A stretch of 64,000 nt of DNA from Zeugodacus cucurbitae (Eukaryota; Arthropoda; Insecta; Diptera; Tephritidae), in contig NC_071668.1 in assembly GCF_028554725.1 (NCBI RefSeq), positions 73,091,719 through 73,155,718 of the forward strand, written 5' to 3'. The stretch's first letter is position 1. The number at the start of each line of letters is the position of its first letter. The translations under genes and the position numbers were made by a program. The notes beneath the pieces are model-generated. The model ran no database searches. It had not been told where the DNA came from and saw only the letters and a program-made list of their open reading frames with translations. Below are positions 9,925-22,389 of the stretch, in pieces.

Positions 9925-12900
9925 TTATTCCGGCGGCGTATTGTCGTGTATCCATTCGGCAAAATGAGCAACCGATGTGTAAACACTCGGTATGCGCAGG
10001 CCACCACAATTATCCGAACCGAATGACATTATGCCGATCTGTAGAAAAATTTGCGAATATACACAATAAATATACATGTAGGTAGTACTAAAAATAATCA
10101 CCCACCTGCGAGTATATGCCGTTCTCCTGTATAAATAGCGGCGCTCCGCCAAAGCCCTGACACACATCCTTACCCTCACCACCCGCACACATCCACTGGC
10201 CCTCTATTGAATTGGGTGATTCCAGCGCGCCGGTTGAGCCGTAATTACGCAAACAGAGGTCCCAACTAGTCAGCGGCACGTCCAAATGTGCCATTTCCGG
10301 TTGACGCGTACTCGAGGTGGACATTTTGCCCCAACCGGCGATTGTGGCACGCTTACCCACAATCAAATTAGCGCGTGATTTTTGCAGACAAATCGGTTGA
10401 GTTGCGACTAGTTTGGGATGTGAAGAGGTTGGGATACGAAAAAAAATTGTTATTACATGTTTTTTTAATTTATAACATTACAGCATTTCAGTGAGCGAAC
10501 TCAACAATTTAAATTGAGAGAGGTAGTGAGCGAGAGGCTATATAAATACTATTTTGGAACTATCAGGGTCTGCAACTGACCGAACCGTCTAACTAAAATA
10601 TTGATATTAGGTTAGCAATTTCCGATTTTTGTCTTCTGAATTTCGCAGCTATGTATAAAGCGCTACAGAGCTCGTAAAACTATACATCTACTAGACATAA
10701 CCTACCAAACGACGCTATGCATGATTAGTTTGGATATTGCGTTCAACAGTTATAGGCGTGTAAAGATGGAGTTCAATAACGCCGAAATTAGCGCTAAAAA
10801 GTTTAAAGTTTTCCTTCGTTAAGTTTTTTCCGCTAGAGTAACGTTCCGTAAGATTAATGGTGTTTTGTGGTATGGTACTCTGTCACTTCGACCTGCGGAG
10901 GAATGGTTTCGACGATTGAGAGCGGGTGAAGCCAGCCGGCGGAAGACCTGTGACGACGAATACCGATCAAATCATGGAAAACATCGAATTAGACTGGCAT
11001 GTGACATCTCGTGACATCGCCCAAGAGAAGGGAGTTTGTCACCAAACCATTTTAAACCATCTGCAGAAAGCTAGATACACAAAAAAGCTTGATGTTTGGT
11101 TGCCGAATGATTTGACGCAAGAAAACCTTCTGGACCAGATCGACGCCTGCGATATGCTGCTGAAACGGAACGAAATCAACTCATTTTTGAAGCGGATGGT
11201 GACTGGCGTTGAAAAATTGATCAAATACGACAAAATATAACAATATAAGCGAAAACGGTTGTGGTCGAGGGCCGGTGAATCGTCCCAAACAGGGGCCAAA
11301 CCGGGATTGACGGCCAGGAAGGTTTGGTGGGATTGGAAGGGAATCATCCACTATGAGCTGTTCCAAGACGCTTAATTCTACCATCTACTATGTACAACTT
11401 GACCGCTTAAAGCAGGCGATCGACCAGAAGCGTTCAGAATAGGCCAAAATGAAGGGTGTAGTGTTCTACCAGGACAACGCCAGTCCACACACTTCGTTGC
11501 TGACTTGTCAGAAGTTACGGGAGCTTGGATGGGAGGTTTTATCGCATCCACCATATAACCCGGACATAGCGCCAAGTGATTATCACCTGTTCCTGTTCAT
11601 GCCGAACGCCCCTGTTGGTGTAAAGTTGAACTCAAAAGAGACTTGTGAAAAGTGGCTGGTCGAGTTCTTCGGAAATATGGAGGGGGGCTTCTATGAGGTC
11701 AATAACAAACGTACCACAACAAATTCACCAACACTGTTTGTATGTACTAGTACATATATCTACGGCAAAAAAGCTTACAAATTCCAGATCAAAATATTCG
11801 AACTCCAAATAACATCGCAACTCATTGGTGGGGCATGTAGACGACGTTGATTGATGGTTTTGTTGATCAAAACAAATTTCAAAACAATCGTTATGTATAA
11901 TAAATTAAGTAATATTAACCGATGATCCTTTGTTGATCAGCAACGCATTTGCAACAATGTTGCACTAAGTAAGCCAAAAGTAAGTAACAGCCACAAAGAA
12001 AACAAGTTCATAACCGCAAATATTCGGGAATAACATGAAATTTCATTGATTACTAATATTACAGTTCAGACACGTGCTTATATTGGCACGCTCAGCTTGT
12101 TTTGGCTCGACACATTACATTAGGGTGGGGCAATTTAATAAAAAACAAGAAAAAACGATAACTTCGGCTGTACCCAAGCTAATATACCCTTCACAGGTGC
12201 ATTTCTTTTAGTAACTATGTGTTTAAGCAAATCGAAAGACGGAAGAAAATGTAAGTAAAAAAAAATAAAATATTTTACTAATTCCTTTTAGCCGGGTTGT
12301 TTGCTAGAAACATTAAGGTTATATAGTTAACCGATCTGAACAATTTCTTCGGAGATTATGTTATTACCTTAAGCAGTAATCCATGTCAAATTTCGTGAAG
12401 ATACCACGTCAAATGCGAAAATTTTCCATACAAGCCATTGATTCCGATTGTTCGGTTTGTATGGCAGCTATATGCTATAGTGAACCGATCTGAACAATTT
12501 TTTCGGAGATTAAATTATTTCTATGAACAATAACTCACACCAAATTTCGTGAAGATATGTAGTAAAATGCGGAAGTTTTCCATACAAGCCCTTGATTCCG
12601 ATCGTTCAGTTTGTATGGCAGCTATATGATATAGTGGTCCGATATCGGCAGTTCCGACAAATGAGCAGCTTCATGAAGAGAAAATAACATCTGCAAAATT
12701 TCAAAACGATATCTTAAAAACTGAAGGACTAGTTCGTATATATACAGACGGACAGACAGACGGACATGGCTAAATCGACTCAGTTCAACATACTGTTCAT
12801 TTAGATATATACTTTATGGGGTGTCCGACGCTTCCTTCTGGGTGTTACAAACTTCGTGACAAACATAATATACCCTGTTCAGGGTATAAATATAATATTT

Positions 12901-15900
12901 ATAAATGTGTGACTTAAGCGACGAATAAGGGTTCTATAACTTAAAGATGTTAGCTAAATTTCTCAGTTTGGATTATAAAACAAAATCAATCTAGTTACAG
13001 TGACACCGCTCTTGGATAGACACTCACAGTCGAGCGATTTTTGTCCGCCTAAGAGAGGATCATTTGTTCCAAAAATTTAACTTGCTGCATGAAACAATGC
13101 TAGTTTAAGGGAGGTGTCCGTTAAGAGAAGTCTCTCTGTACTTGATTGTTATTTTAATTTAGATGGATCGTTTGATCAAACTCCACAAATACCTTTAGAT
13201 CCAGTGGAAGTCTATTCGAATAGAACATTTGTAGAACACTTCCTTCATTGTGTCGTAAATCAGATCATATCAAAATCTCGACTAATGAATTTGGATTTTT
13301 CATCTGAAGAGTGAAATAGCAATAATTGATCCTCATTGATCAAACATTTCAGATCGATCGATAAAAATATATTGCATTTAAAACGCTTTAAGTTCCTTAA
13401 ATAACCGTTATCAATATTTTTCATTTGAAATCCATTTTGTTTATATTTTCCAATAAAAAACTACATTCTACATCAAAACAACAAGTTAGGGGCGCAACTC
13501 CATCATTATGAGCATTTTTCAATTTTGATGTTATAATGAGTTTTATGGCTTAATAACGTGCGATACGAACGTGCGCCTTATAAATTTTGCAACTTTGTAT
13601 TCCACTCGCACATGTGCGGTCCGGAGAATATGAAGAGCATTGCCTAAAGCATTCAACTCGCGCACTCGTATCATCCAATTAAATCAGGTTGTAAATCACA
13701 CTTAGCGGCTGCCGGACCACTAATTTGACATTTTTCATGCTCACACGCTGCACAGGCGCGGCCTCTGATGCCACACAAGCGCACAACAAACTGGCTGAAA
13801 GGACGCGTCTGGTTAAGAGTCCAACGCCCAGTAAACGAAGGGCGGCGTGTGCGAACGCATTTATGCCTTTGGCGTTTAATTCGCTTTGTTTGGCATATTA
13901 TTTTTAATGTGCCAAGTAATTCTGCAATATTACGACACGTTATCGTAATGAAGTTTGTGACAGCTGCTGTCATAATTAGCGAGACACTCGGACAACACTC
14001 GGCGAAGATGCAGGTTCGTTAAGTGCAGTAAGAATACCTGTGAACGCTGTTAATTTAGTGAAAACAAGCGGTTTAAAAGGTGTTGAAGCGATGTGACGGC
14101 GCATCGTTTAGATTTTATGCGTTTTTGAAATTTCAATTAAGTCACGAGTATCTGTAATAATATTAATATTTAATATTATAAGTAAAATTTATGTACGAGT
14201 ACGTGAAGATCCGTCGTTCAGCTGAGGAAAGTGTCTACATTTCATAGGTTCACCTACATATTAAATTTTGGCTTCTCATAAAGTAGTTGGCGCAAATGAT
14301 CTTGAAAGGTCTGCATTTCTACTTGACACAAGATCAGGAGAATTTTTGCAGATACTTAAAAAAACCTTTAAAATCACTAATGCTATAGATCCCTATTGAT
14401 AGAGCAGGAACCCCAATTCACTTGGAACTCAACCATCATCCACATGAGAGCGGAAGCTTATGGTTGAGGGCTGGTAGTATCGGCACAAAATTGGAAAGAA
14501 ATCGGTGAAAAATTCCCACCGGCCCGACTAGAAAACGTCAGAAGGCAGCAGCCATCGTGGGGATCTGTACTATACGAATATAGTGTTTTCTTATGGTAGA
14601 TGGAAAGTGTGTATTTTGGCCGATTTTTATATATACTTTATAAAAATTTAGATATCTTAACGAAACTTGGAACACGTATTCCTTGGCACCCTGAGGACCA
14701 TTGACACGCCCACAAAATGGCGAAAACCAAAAACCTATAAACTGTCATAACTAAGCCATAATTAAAGTTATAAAAGTAAAATTTGGAATAAAGGATCGCA
14801 CTAGGAAGATTTTTTTGGAGATGTGGGCGTAGCCCAGCCCCCAAATTGGTTATTTTTATATATCTCGCATACCAATAAAGCTATATAAACCAAACTTTTT
14901 GCAGTCGGTTCTCCTACGTACCCCACCACACACCATGAAAATAGTTGAAATCGGATAATAACCACGCCCACCTCCCATACAAAGGTTAGGTTGAAAATTA
15001 CTAAAAGTGTGTTAACTCACTAACCAAAAACGTCAGAAACACTAAATTTCACAAATATAATAGCAGGAGGAAGCTGCACTCTTTTTTTTAAAAAAAAAGG
15101 AAAATGGGCGTGGCATCGCCCACTTATGGGTCAAAAACCATATCTCAGGAACTACCCGACCGATTCGAATGAAATTCGGTATATAATATTTTCTTGACAC
15201 CCTGATGATACGTGTGGAAAATGGATGAGCTCGGTTCACAACCACGACAACTTTCCATGTAACTCAATTTTGAAGTCCATCTGATTCCTTCACTTTATAA
15301 GATATACAAAAGGAACCAATGAAGATAGCAAAATAAAACTTTACACAAATACTGTATATGACCCGTGACATCACTTGTGAAAAAATTCGGGCTATAACTT
15401 TTCAATGCCCCGGATATGGAATATGAAGAACTCAGTGCCCCATGGTAACTTTTCACCGAAAATTTCGGTAAATCTCTCAGGTATCAGTGTGTTTTCTTAC
15501 TGAGAGTTTCACTTCGAACATGAAAACGCAAGCCTCAATACACCTCTGCATGCCTCACTCCACAAAGGATGGAAGCTGAATTGAATGAACTAGTAGTTAC
15601 TTCAAAGTTTGATCAGAGGCCATTTTGTTTAACAAACTCTTCAACCTTGAAGCTTGTCTTAGGATTGAGATCGAAGGTATATCGAGTCCACCGACTATTT
15701 ACTGAAGCTTGCTCGGAAACTACATATTAAAGTCACACATTCCACAGATAATAAAAAACATCAAATCTACTTTTGGTGCTAGAGATCGAAAATGGTCTCT
15801 CACACACGCAGATATCAGAATAAACTAGATTAAATTCAATTGAGAATTATTTAAGGAATACCCCATAAAAATAATAATCTGAATAATTTAAAGAATTACA

Positions 15901-18900
15901 TAAATGTGGGATATTGATCCAATAAAAGGAAACTTTCAAGTATTTCCAATCACATGTCCGAAATAAAATTGTTTTGGGACGAAATAGTTGCGAATGTAAG
16001 TGTTCTTTATAGAGCCGACATTGATACATATATGTAAGTTCTGAATATAATATTCAAAAAGCAATATCTCTTGGAGACCTCTACTGTACCCTACTGAATT
16101 AGTTATACGATTATTATTATTAATACTGAGTTATAACAGGTATGACTAAGTTATTATTAAACAAAACCATTTCAATTTCACAATTGTTGACAAAAGCCTT
16201 TGATGACATGCAAACAACATTTAACTGTTTTGAACTTGATTCGTGAGATAATTGAAGAAATGGAACGCAAAAAATTAATAATATTTTTTATATAAATACA
16301 TTTTACGAACCTGGCGGACAAGCTTAATTAATTGTAAACACCGACAAAAACTCCCATTTAATGAGTTGGATAAATATGTATACACACATACTCGTATTTC
16401 ATTTTCATAAACACTATAAAAACGCACACTCCCTTTCATTTTTCGTTTATGCTTTATGAACTCTCACCTGAATAGTTGAGTGGCGTTTTCAGCACCAACA
16501 AAGCGATATCATGATGATACTGGCCTTGTTTATAGTCTGGATGCACGATCACATGGCTAATCGCATGATTGACCGAGCGCGGTGCACAAAAACCAGTGGT
16601 CGCACAATCCGGATCGCTGCTAGTGTCGTATTCGCCCACACGCACCGAGGAGCTAAGGAGACAGAGAGAGACGAGTACGAGTGAAAATTAGAAACAAAAA
16701 AATTAAAAATGAAATCAGCATAATATTTGACTTACAGCCGATGTCCTTCCGCCTTCGCTAAAGCACAATGTGCTGCTGTCAAAATGACGCGCCTAGCAAT
16801 GACCGAGCCCGCGCAAGGATACGCAAAAGCGCCCGTATTGATATCTGAAAATAAACATATTTTCAACTCTCTTTTATGCATTCACGAATTTCTACACTAC
16901 TTACGCTTAAAACCCACACGCGCCACGAAAGGATGTGTGCCGAGTCCGCGATAAAAGTGTCCTTGCACTAATGATTTGCCGCACACCTGATTCTTTTCAA
17001 GCGGACTACTCGGACAACAGACGTAAGGCATCTCCTCGCCGCCACCGCAAAATAGCGATTTATCGCCATAATAACAGCGTTTCGCCACTTCGTAAATCAT
17101 CGCCGTGCAGTCGTGTAGTGGCGTACACTCTGTGCCGACGGTGCATTCGGTGCCAGCGTCGTAGTAGGAACGTGGCGCGAAGGAGCGTCCTTGTGGTGCT
17201 GCTGAGGCGTTACGATTCACGTATGTGTCGGGCATTACGAGTTTTTCTTTATAAGCAATTTCGTTGGTTGGAATAAAAACAATAATGGAATAAATATTAG
17301 GTGAATTTGAAAAATCAGTGTAGAATTTTTTTCAACTTAGGATTCATAATCAAAAATTATGGACCTTAACAACAGTCAGTGAAATGCAATCTCAATTACA
17401 TAAATTGCTAAATTCAATTTAACGCTAGTAAACGTAACACGTAAACATTGGCAACGGCGAATACCGCAGACGATGGAACGATGAGCTGTACGAGTTATAC
17501 GACGACATTGACATAGTTCAGCGAATAAAAAGAAAGCGGCTGCGCTGGCTAGGTCATGTTGTCCGAATGGATGAAAACACTCCAGCTCTGAAAGTGTTCG
17601 ATGCAGTACCCGCCGGAGGAAGTCGAGGAAGGGGAAGGCTTGGAGGGACCAGGTGGAGAGCGACCTGGTTACACTTGGAATCTCCAACTGGCGCCGAACA
17701 GCGAAGGAAAGAGAGGAGTGGCGCGCTCTCATCGATTCGGCTATAACCGGCTAAACGGTTCAACGCCAATTACATACATACAAACCATTTTCGTCATTAT
17801 TTTTTCTATAATAAATTTTAATTCATTAAATTAATTTTTAACGTTTTGAATGGATAACTGTAGCAGTCGTATCGATAATGTGTCCTCAATTTTGTTGTTT
17901 CGCTTTCTTCTTCGCTGTATTTTCCAAAGAGTGTCTTATTATTGGTCGGGTTTTTTACGAATCTCAGTCACGATCATTAGTTTGTATTTGTACGAGATTT
18001 TATAAGAACTTTCCAAATTCTCTTCATTGTCGAAATTATTAATTTAAAAATGTATAGGCAATTTTAACTTAAATTAACTAACTGTACGTCATTGTTGTTT
18101 CTTCTAAACCGTTTTCAATTAATGAACCAAAAGAAGGACTGGTAGAGAACTGAACATTGCTCAGTATTGTCCTAGGTCTATAAAAAGATACAGTGGAACT
18201 TCCATAACTCGAACTTCTATAACTCGAAGATCTCCATAACTCGAACTCTTGAATTGGCAAGAAGTCAAATTTCATAAAAATGTCCCTCCAAAAATCGAAC
18301 TTTTCGACCAGAGTATAACACAAATTTTAAAATTTTAGAGAGAGAGGGATGATTATGGTTATTCGAGTTAGAGAAGTTCCACTGTATTTGTTAAGCTTCC
18401 TTTATGTCAAAAACGTACTCTTATGGACTCCAAAAGTAATTTCCTTATTTTATGAATGACCAAATTTGGATCGCAGAGGCGATGTAAAAAAAAACGTGTA
18501 TTTTATGATTTTTTTTCGTTTTCTTTTTTAAATGGAAATTCCACACCAATTGTTCCAAGAAGATTTCGAAAAAAATTTAGACCGATCGGTTGAGCAATTT
18601 CTGAGAAATCGTGATCATTTTAAACACTTTGACGTGACCTTACAAATTCATGTATGTCTCGGAAAATATTTTTTGAATTGACGTCAAATTTTCACAAAAT
18701 ATACTTAAATATGTATATGTATTTAGATTTTGAAAATGCAAAACAATTTATTAGTATGAACATATTTCAAAAAAAAAGTCTATAGAAACATATTCGAGCG
18801 TCCATATTCCTAAACTTGGCTTATTCTATTTGAAATCAAGAATCAGGACAACTTCTAATTTACTAGGTCCTGTTTATTTATTCTCATTTCGACACTAAAG

Positions 18901-19351
18901 TTAATTTTTTTTTTAATTACTGCCTAATTAAAATGGATTAATTATTTTATCCATAATCAAGTATATTTTTAGTCACTTTTTTATTTGAAAATTCTCGTGT
19001 CCTTTGATTTGGTTTTGTTTTATTTTTTTCAATATTAATTTTTGGAAATATTTGTTGCAGTTGTTTTCGATGGTATTAAAAATATGTTTTCAGTAGTCAT
19101 TTTGTCTTCAATATTATTGTCCTTTAATTATCTTTATTGATACTAAATACACATCACATTTTTTTAATATGAAAATTTTTAAATTATTTTCTTCATACTT
19201 TCACTATATCCTTACCAAAGGTACCGATTTCACAATTTCCGGTAGCGGCGAACCAGCCTATTATGATTAAGGTGAAAATTTGCCAAGGCGAGGGGAAAAA
19301 TTTATTACCGCCACGATTATTATGTTGATCGAAAACATCCTGCCACAACAT
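9925..19351 (-). CDS. CLIP-domain serine protease homologue, catalytic Ser replaced by Gly
   Basis: Six exons join in phase: 19351-19216, 17246-16905, 16844-16736, 16652-16468, 10407-10106 and 10038-9925, giving 395 residues. All introns are GT..AG. Exon 1 encodes an N-terminal stretch with a hydrophobic signal segment (WQIFTLIIIGWFAATG). Exon 2 holds a clip domain (Cys pattern TEC, TEC, HDC, FCGGG, VCCP, plus an extra KRC). The chymotrypsin-fold domain keeps His (LTAAHC) and Asp (YHHDIALL). The active-site region reads CQGFGGAPL where active enzymes have CQGDSGGPL, so the nucleophilic serine is Gly. The IVGG-like start reads SLVQGHF without a basic residue just before it, so ordinary activation cleavage is unlikely. 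Such homologues act as extracellular cofactors in insect melanisation and clotting cascades; that role here is inference. The sequence feels closest to the fly Ser7-type CLIP protein, but I could not confirm it. Intron 4 is ~6 kb and full of transposon remains. Confidence 0.9.
10770..11740 (+). mobile_element. Mariner transposase relic (DD34D type)
   Basis: Fragments in shifting frames rebuild much of a mariner transposase. They include EEWFRRLRAG near 10900, then VTSRDIAQEKGVCHQTILNH and YTKKLDVWLPNDLTQENL (10926-11240), WWDWKGIIHYEL near 11330, and VVFYQDNASPHTS with YNPDIAPSDYHLF (11449-11700). The last two motifs carry the second and third catalytic Asp with 34 residues between them. The first catalytic site reads MVTGVEK instead of VTGDEK, so that Asp is Val. 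With several frameshifts and stops the copy is inactive. It sits in intron 4 of the protease homologue on the opposite strand. Confidence 0.88.
12145..12888 (+). repeat. Dispersed repeat family B, copy 1
   Basis: The copy starts with AACAAGAAAAAACGATAAC and CTAATATACCCTTCACAGG. It ends with AATATACCCTGTTCAGGGTA. It contains two internal units of ~150 bp built around 'TTTCCATACAAGCC..TTGATTCCGAT', and a GACGGACAGACAGACGG run followed by ATGGCTAAATCGACTCAG. The copy at 25015-25636 has one internal unit fewer. It is non-coding and of unknown class. Confidence 0.8.
12998..13138. mobile_element. Short MITE with TA target duplication (pogo-like ends)
   Basis: The left end is CAGTGACACCGCTCTTGG. 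The right end, read in reverse, is CAGAGAGACTTCTCTTAACG followed by GACACC, a decayed inverted repeat. TA dinucleotides flank both sides (12996-12997 and 13139-13140). At 141 bp it has no coding capacity. The class assignment is tentative. Confidence 0.5.
13140..14580. other. Intron sequence, including a more GC-rich island
   Basis: Most of this is AT-rich intron of the protease homologue. Positions ~13690-14010 are clearly less AT-rich and low in simple repeats. They are open on both strands without any recognisable protein. It could be an old transposon piece or a conserved non-coding element. Confidence 0.4.
14590..15490 (-). repeat. Dispersed repeat family A, internal fragment in reverse orientation
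   Basis: The order of phrases (GATATCTTAACGAAACTTGG, ACACGCCCACAAAATGGCG, ACCACGCCCACCTCCCATAC, ATGGGCGTGGCATCGCCCAC) is the reverse complement of 3760-4560. Both termini are missing. Confidence 0.7.
17440..17765 (+). mobile_element. RTE-like LINE 3' end, copy 1
   Basis: The nucleotide text GAATACCGCAGACGATGGAA, GACATTGACATAGTTCAGCG, then GGCTAGGTCATG, closely matches the reverse complement of 20300-20610 and 22405-22740. It encodes the degraded tail of the reverse transcriptase ORF (RRWNDELYELYDDID, RLRWLGHVVRMD). It ends in the family's hairpin tail (GGCTATAACCGGCTAAACGG, then CAACGCCAATTAC). It is frameshifted and lies in intron 1 of the protease homologue. Confidence 0.8.
18191..18384. 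mobile_element. Pogo-like MITE, 194 bp, complete
   Basis: Terminal inverted repeats are CAGTGGAACTTCCATAACTC on the left and, in reverse, CAGTGGAACTTCTCTAACTC on the right. They are flanked by a TA target duplication (18189-18190 and 18385-18386). The internal phrase 'ATAACTCGAA' recurs. Related copies lie at 32514-32674 and 44514-44720, with a relic near 42240. Confidence 0.8.
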
Positions 19352-20280
19352 GTTGCAGGCGAATAAACTTCTTTTGTTCGAAAAAAAATATATTTTAAAT
19401 TTTTGGGTTTTATATTTTATTATTTTTTATATTTATAATTTCTTTATTTTTATTATTAATCTTTTATTTTTTTGTTTTTGGTCAAAATTTTATTTAATAT
19501 CGCCTCTTAATTTTTTTTTTTAATTTATAAATCTATTTTTCACAAAATATTTCAGTTCGAGTTGAGTGTAAAAACGAAAGGCAATTAAATTTAAATGCGT
19601 CCAAATGCGTTGACAACGCTCCAGCTACTGGTCAACAGTTGTTGATCGTTATGGGCAATAATGGCTAGTATGACAAATTTTCTGTATTTTTTTTTTAGAA
19701 TAAATGGAGTAACGCACAAATCTAGCTTTAATATGCGAGCTTATGTATGTACGAGTATGTAGATATGTATTTAAAAAGCGTGTAGTAATTTGTGTTTATA
19801 CGGGTACTACTTATATATGTACATACCTTTGTATATCATGACTAGTCTAATAGTAGCGTGTACTTTGCACAAATGAAGCGCGGAGTCATTGATGGAGAGA
19901 GAAATGATCAGGTTGTGTTGTATGAGCAATGCTTAGAACAATGAACTAAATTTTTTTATACTATACTGGATGTACTGGCTCATCAAATTAATATTTCAGC
20001 AAGCCTTAAATTTTGAATACGAAAACAATATTTGAACATTTTCCTCTAAAATTTTCTTACAATAATTTAATTACTAAAGTAGTATGAAGACACAGTGTTT
20101 GTAAATAAGAGAGTTTTCGGTGTTCATAAATCAAAACATCGGAGATTTAAAGTAGAGTAGTAAAGATTAAAGACTACGTTAGTAGTACACCTAACCCTAA
20201 TGATCCGATCTGATTCAGAGCTCTTGGTTAGAATAACAACTACCACCTACCAACTTTATATAAGATCTCTTCTGGCGTAG
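18400..20280. other. AT-rich intron 1 remainder and upstream region of the protease homologue
   Basis: Apart from exon 1 of the protease homologue (19216-19351) I see only AT-rich tracts (19390-19560) and unremarkable unique DNA. The promoter of that gene should lie just beyond 19351, but no clear TATA or initiator could be fixed. Confidence 0.45.
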
Positions 20281-20284
20281 ACAC

Positions 20285-20990
20285 CGCTTACGCGGTTATA
20301 GCCGAGTCCAAAACAGCGCGCCACGTATCCCTCCTTCTGGCAGTTTGGCGCCAATTGGTAATACCAAGCGTAGCCAGGTCCCTTTCGACCTGCTCCTTCC
20401 ATCGGAGTGGAGGTCTCCCTCTTCCTCGGCTTCCACCAGCGGGTACTGTATCGAACACTTCCAGAACTGAAGCACTTCCGTCCATTCGAAAAACATGACC
20501 TAGCCAGCGTAGCCGCTGTTTTTTTATTCGCTGGACTATGTCTATGTCGTCGAATAGCACATACAGCTCTTCATTCCATCGTCTGCGGTATTCGCCGTTG
20601 CCAATGTTTAAGGGACCACAAATCTTCCGCAAAACCGCAAAAACCTCTCGAAAAGTCCTAGTGCCGTCTCATCGGATGTTGACATCGTCCACGCTTCTGC
20701 ACCGTAAAGTAGGACGGGAATGATGAGGGACTTGTAGAGTTTGGTTTTTGTTCGTCGAGAGAGGACTTTACTTTTCAATTGCCTACTCAGTCCATACTAG
20801 CACCTGCGTTGGATTTCCAGGCTGACATTGGTATTGCTGTTAATGCTGGTTCCCAGGTAGATGAAACTATCTACTACTTCAAAGTTATGGCTGCCAACAG
20901 TGACGTGGGAGCCAAGACGCGAGTGCGCTGACTGTTTGTTTGATGACAGTAGATATTTCGTCTTGTCCTCATTCACATTCAGACCCATTC
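20285..20990 (-). mobile_element. RTE-like LINE 3' end, copy 2
   Basis: Minus-strand pieces encode the end of the reverse transcriptase palm and thumb (NVNEDKTKYLLSS, SFIYLGTSIN). They continue, after frame disruptions, with MRKICGPLNIGNGEYRRRWN, IVQRIKKQRLRWLGHVFRMD and RGRGRPPLRWKEQVERDL. This C-terminal pattern is typical of RTE-clade and related LINEs. The central part is frameshifted. The 3' end carries the same GCGGTTATAGCC hairpin as the copies at 17440 and 22390. Confidence 0.85.
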
Positions 20991-21000
20991 GCTTCGCTTC

Positions 21001-22385
21001 CTTATCCAGGCGGGAAAAAGCAGAACTAACGACTTATGGAAATTAGAAGTTAATAAAACAAGAGTCGCAAATGATATGTCCACATATGGTCCCTTTATAC
21101 CGTAAAATTTCGAACTTTTCCAGGAATAACTTAATAAAGATAACTGTATTAATTATGTAATTGACAAAAAATTGGCAAAACTGTAATTATTCAATGTATT
21201 TCTGTTGTGGAATCTATACATGATTCAGGACCAGACGACGTGTAGTGAGTAATTCTGTATAGACCAGGTGCTTATTTAAGCCTACAGCAGCCTTCTGATC
21301 ATAAAAACTGATTTCAACAATGGACCTTCGGCAGCTATATTCAATCTGAATCTTTAAAACAATTTTCTAAAAACAAAAACAAATATTTTTTTTTTTCATT
21401 TAATAAATCACTTTATAGTAAATAAATTTAATAATTTTTTATTCGTGGAAAGTATGTAAAAATTAAACTAGTTCTATCGCAATTCAAACCGCCAAACTTT
21501 CCTGCTGGGTACATAGCCTTCCTATGGGTCATTATAGTGTATATTTTTAGTTAAAAATCTGCAATTTATGTACTACATATTAAAACGTGTAGAGGACATA
21601 TGAAGCACCGTTACATTACATGCATTCTGTGGTACTGATAAAATCACGCCGCTCTACTTGCGACCCCCTTTATCCACCAGAGGTGGCAATAGAAAGGCAT
21701 TAACGATCGTTTTAATGTGATATTCACATTTCACTGGTTATAAGCCGGTTCTAGTTTCATACATACATACAAACATACATAAATAAATACATTCATACAT
21801 GTATTCATATATAAACATTTTTAATAATTTTTTTATGTATGTTTACATATTTTTTAACTTCATTACCTTTCATGTCTGTTAGCGTGGAATTTATTTTATT
21901 TACATACATACACTTTGGCCTCTGAATGGCAACAGTTTTTACTTTCATTACATTTTTCGCATTACGAAGTTTTATTAGCATTTTTACATTTCTATGACTT
22001 TTACCACTTTGTACTTTAATATAATAATTATTATTATTTTTATTATTATTAATATATAGTAATAATGTCTGTTGTTGCTACTTTAAACTTGTAAGCAATT
22101 GTATTGAAGTTGAAAAATCCCATTAAGTGTCTATAGTCTCGGTACAAGCTGTCTGTAAACACGAGTTCACACGCGTCCGTGAAAAGTAAAAGCCCTCGAA
22201 GTGTTCGCTATTAAATCTTAGAACAGTCTGTAGTATTTTGCGTTATTCATCTAATATTTATGTAATAATTTTAATTTGGTTATGAGAGAATACTTCTTTA
22301 AAAAAAATATAGAAAACTAGGTTATGCTATCAGTCCTATAGATAGTGCTTTGTGACCTTAAAACAACAGATTATTATATATATAT
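21001..22385. other. Intergenic DNA with simple repeats
   Basis: No gene is supported. There are CATA-type repeats around 21760-21800 and A/T tracts near 21380 and 22020-22060. Confidence 0.5.
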
Positions 22386-22389
22386 ATTT

